Part shown: piece after piece, positions 61,974-64,000 of the stretch
Layout of the letters: the number at the start of each line of letters is the position of its first letter
How positions within the stretch are numbered: position 1 is the first letter of the stretch
Source of the DNA: Alloacidobacterium sp035547425
GTDB taxonomy: Bacteria > Acidobacteriota > Terriglobia > Terriglobales > Acidobacteriaceae
Direction of reading: 5' to 3'
NCBI GenBank assembly: GCA_035547425.1
Contig: DASZUU010000029.1
Location: 65,253 to 129,252 of the forward strand
Length of the DNA: 64,000 nt
Translations under genes and position numbers: made by a program
The notes under the pieces: model-generated
Databases searched by the model: none
What the model saw: the letters and a program-made list of their open reading frames with translations, nothing else
What the model was told of the DNA's origin: nothing

Positions 61974-63107
61974 TCATTCCCGCTCGAACGGAACTCCGCT
62001 CCGCTCGCTTGAAATATAAGCAGCTTCTACAGCGCGCATCGTATAGATTGCATCTTCTACGCTCGTCGGAAGCTTGTCTGCGCTGCCGGTCACGAACGCT
62101 TGCAGCGATCCCATCGATCCCACAAAAGCATCGGGAAACCAGTTCCCGCGCGTGGGTAGCTCCGTCCAGCCTTCACCCGTCTTTGCAAAGCTCAACGTGT
62201 CAGGGCGCCCGGTTGGATAGTCAAGATTCACTCCCATCACCGCATGCAGCGCGCCTTCAGTGCCTTCCCATTGCACGTAGCTGTTTTGGGAATCCTGAAA
62301 TTTGTGACCGTGATTTGTAGCGATATAAACGCGTTTCCACTCGCCGTAATCAAGAATGATCACACTTTTCGTGGCTGCAAATTTTGCTGTTTTTGGATTG
62401 CGTACCGTCTGCGCAAAGATGCGCTTCGGATTGCCGAACCACGAGCGCACTAGGTCGACATAATGAATGCTGTGGTAAAGAATCTCTAACCGCGGTGCGA
62501 TTTCCAGAAAGGTCCACAGTTCCCATGGAGTGTAAACTCTCACCACCACTTCCATGTCGTGCACCTGTCCCAGCTTGCCCGCATCGGCAATTCGCCTGGC
62601 CGCAAGCATCACCGGCGCGTAACGCAATTGGAAGTTTACCGCCGCCTTCAGCCCCTTCTTTCTGCACAGAGCAAGAATCTGCTCAGCTTCTTCGAGCGTA
62701 TTCCCCATGGGCTTCTGAATCAGAACAGCAGACCCATCCGGCAATTCCCGTAACACATGAAGAATTTGTCCGGCAGGGACAGCCAGGTCGAATAGGCTGT
62801 TCGGCGGAGCCTTTCGGATCGCCTCATTCAGAGAATCGGTAGCAGCGGGCACGCCGAATTGCTTTGCCAGCGCTTCCGCTCTCCCTCGATTCGGGTCCAC
62901 TACCGCGGCTACAGGAAATCCCGCCTTTTGATATGCAGGCAAATGCGCCGCCTGCACAATGCCGCCCGCTCCGATCACAACAATTGGCAGCGCCTCTTGC
63001 GGAAGCGGAGGGGTCGATTCGCGCACCAGTCGCAGCATTTCCGGTTCGAACTCAGTATCCACAAAATATCCGGTACCAATACAGGGTATAACCCGAAGAT
63101 CTTCCAA
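61974..63107 (-). CDS. Gfo/Idh/MocA-family oxidoreductase
   Basis: The frame runs from a TTG at 63107; a GTG at 63062 (MDTEFEPEMLRLVRES) has a better GGA spacing and may be the true start. The dinucleotide fold begins unusually late (PIVVIGAGGIVQAAHLPAYQKAGFPVAAVVDPN), after an N-terminal extension of 25-40 residues. IQKPMGNTLEEAEQIL corresponds to the EKP motif, and the C-terminal beta-sheet domain follows. It probably oxidises or reduces a sugar with NAD(P). L-fucose dehydrogenase is one option, as that step has no other clear candidate here. It is directly followed by the binding-protein gene with no gap. Confidence 0.8.
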   Translation of the reverse strand: MEDLRVIPCIGTGYFVDTEFEPEMLRLVRESTPPLPQEALPIVVIGAGGIVQAAHLPAYQKAGFPVAAVVDPNRGRAEALAKQFGVPAATDSLNEAIRKAPPNSLFDLAVPAGQILHVLRELPDGSAVLIQKPMGNTLEEAEQILALCRKKGLKAAVNFQLRYAPVMLAARRIADAGKLGQVHDMEVVVRVYTPWELWTFLEIAPRLEILYHSIHYVDLVRSWFGNPKRIFAQTVRNPKTAKFAATKSVIILDYGEWKRVYIATNHGHKFQDSQNSYVQWEGTEGALHAVMGVNLDYPTGRPDTLSFAKTGEGWTELPTRGNWFPDAFVGSMGSLQAFVTGSADKLPTSVEDAIYTMRAVEAAYISSERSGVPFERE

Positions 63108-63154
63108 TTTCTATATGCGAAATATATCGTTTGTCAATAAAACAATCGATAGTC

Positions 63155-64000
63155 TCAATCTTCCGGCGTAATTCTGAAGCTGTAGGCGTACTCTCCAGGC
63201 GCTTTTGAAGGCAGTTCCAGGTGCAGGCCGTCCGTCTGCTGCGAAAATGGAATAGCCGCATCCGATCCCAACAGCGCGACCGACTTTACTTTGAACTCAC
63301 CACTCTGACTCAACGAGTGAATCAGTAATTTCCCATCCGAAGGCCATCCCAACGCAATCGCATATAGCGTCTTACCTTTAACAGTAAAGCGAATATCCTG
63401 GGGTGTATAAGGTTTGGTGGCCGCGTCATGGAACGATCCAGCAACAACCTGTGTCGGTCCCTCCCCATAAGTTGTCCAGGAGCGGGTGCCGTAAATAGCC
63501 TCGCCATTCACCTTCAGCCATGCTCCCATATGCCGCAGTATCGACTGCGCCTCTACAGGAATCGTTCCATCCGATCTGGGCCCGATATTCAGCAGCAAAT
63601 TGCCGTTCTTGCTTACGATGTCCACAAGCTGCCACACCAGGCTCTCCGGTGATTTATACGTATCCCCCTTGATATAGCCCCAGGACTTCTGGCTCACCGA
63701 GGTATCCGTTTGCCAATGGACGGGGCGAATATGATCGAGTTGTCCGCGTTCAATATCCAGCACGGTCGTCCCGTCCGGAAAAGCATCGTTCTTGCGGAAA
63801 AGGACCACCTGTTGTCCGTTTTTTGCCGCCTGGTTGTAATAGAACGCTGCAAAGCGCTTCAAATATGGTTGAAACGTATCCTGTTCCACCCACCAGTCGA
63901 AATAAACGAGCTCCGGATGATAGCGCTCGACAATCTCCCCACTGCGAGCCAGCCAGTCATTCAAATAAGCCGTATCCGGATGTCCTGTGCCATTCTTTGC
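63155..64000 (-). CDS. GH29 alpha-L-fucosidase, 5' end outside the window
   Basis: The frame is open from the stop at 63155 to the window edge (about 281 residues seen; the upstream codons continue in frame through KNGTGHPDTAYLNDW). The nucleophile is the Asp in LVYFDWW, GH29-A style. Other family segments are KSWGYIKGDTYKSPESLV, KNGNLLLNIGPRSDGTIP and VNGEAIYGTRSW. A C-terminal beta-sandwich follows. It would supply L-fucose to the operon it heads. It is the third GH29 gene in the window. The signal peptide would lie beyond the edge. Confidence 0.9.
   Translation of the reverse strand, partial: AKNGTGHPDTAYLNDWLARSGEIVERYHPELVYFDWWVEQDTFQPYLKRFAAFYYNQAAKNGQQVVLFRKNDAFPDGTTVLDIERGQLDHIRPVHWQTDTSVSQKSWGYIKGDTYKSPESLVWQLVDIVSKNGNLLLNIGPRSDGTIPVEAQSILRHMGAWLKVNGEAIYGTRSWTTYGEGPTQVVAGSFHDAATKPYTPQDIRFTVKGKTLYAIALGWPSDGKLLIHSLSQSGEFKVKSVALLGSDAAIPFSQQTDGLHLELPSKAPGEYAYSFRITPED

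Overview
The window looks like a chromosomal stretch from an acidobacterium of the Terriglobia (subdivision 1) type. The evidence is three complete Oar-like TonB-dependent receptors of about 1,050-1,300 residues with an N-terminal carboxypeptidase-regulatory domain, plus one broken copy, and no SusD partner for any of them. Signal-bearing TPR proteins, a multiheme cytochrome c fused to TPRs and a high density of plant-polymer glycosidases point the same way. No transposase, phage gene or CRISPR array was seen.

Region 1 (1-16.2 kb) is a hydroxyproline and arabinoside locus. A DUF5695-like secreted protein, cut by the window edge, is followed by a Tat-exported GH127 beta-L-arabinofuranosidase and a GntR/FCD regulator. 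Two leftward operons then encode a complete trans-4-hydroxy-L-proline pathway: epimerase, three-subunit-type D-hydroxyproline dehydrogenase, pyrroline-hydroxycarboxylate deaminase and alpha-ketoglutaric semialdehyde dehydrogenase. A TPR protein and a TonB receptor lie between the operons. A near-palindromic element (core AATGTATTC-N4-TTGTA) is found before the GH127 gene, both hydroxyproline operons and the receptor. GH127 enzymes remove L-arabinofuranose from hydroxyproline-linked arabinosides of extensins, so the locus may take plant hydroxyproline-rich glycoproteins from sugar coat to 2-oxoglutarate.

Region 2 (16.2-29.3 kb) holds a GH29 alpha-L-fucosidase, a sugar-binding-type protein without signal peptide, an L-fuconate-dehydratase paralogue and a second GntR/FCD regulator. 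A large TPR protein, a seven-heme cytochrome c and a second TonB receptor follow. LacI-type palindromes occur in the two large divergent promoter regions.

Region 3 (29.3-41.5 kb) is mostly core metabolism: the methylcitrate cycle genes prpBCD, a cobalamin riboswitch in front of metE, a fused pabB-pabC, a multicopper oxidase with a metallophosphoesterase, a 5'-truncated receptor gene and an initiator tRNA-Met.

Region 4 (41.6-49.5 kb) is sulfur assimilation: cysD, cysN, cysH (APS-reductase type) and a TauE/SafE permease, with a third TonB receptor pointing the other way. In the gap between them are two divergent, nearly leaderless, cysteine-rich leader ORFs, each followed by a terminator hairpin. 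This looks like a paired cysteine attenuator controlling sulfate reduction on one side and the receptor on the other.

Region 5 (49.5-64 kb) is L-fucose use: GH29 and GH3 enzymes and lutABC, convergent with an operon of fucose permease, diketo-deoxyfuconate hydrolase, L-fuconate dehydratase, SDR dehydrogenase, signal-less binding protein, Gfo/Idh oxidoreductase and another GH29 running off the edge. This non-phosphorylative pathway yields pyruvate and L-lactate, and LutABC oxidises the lactate.
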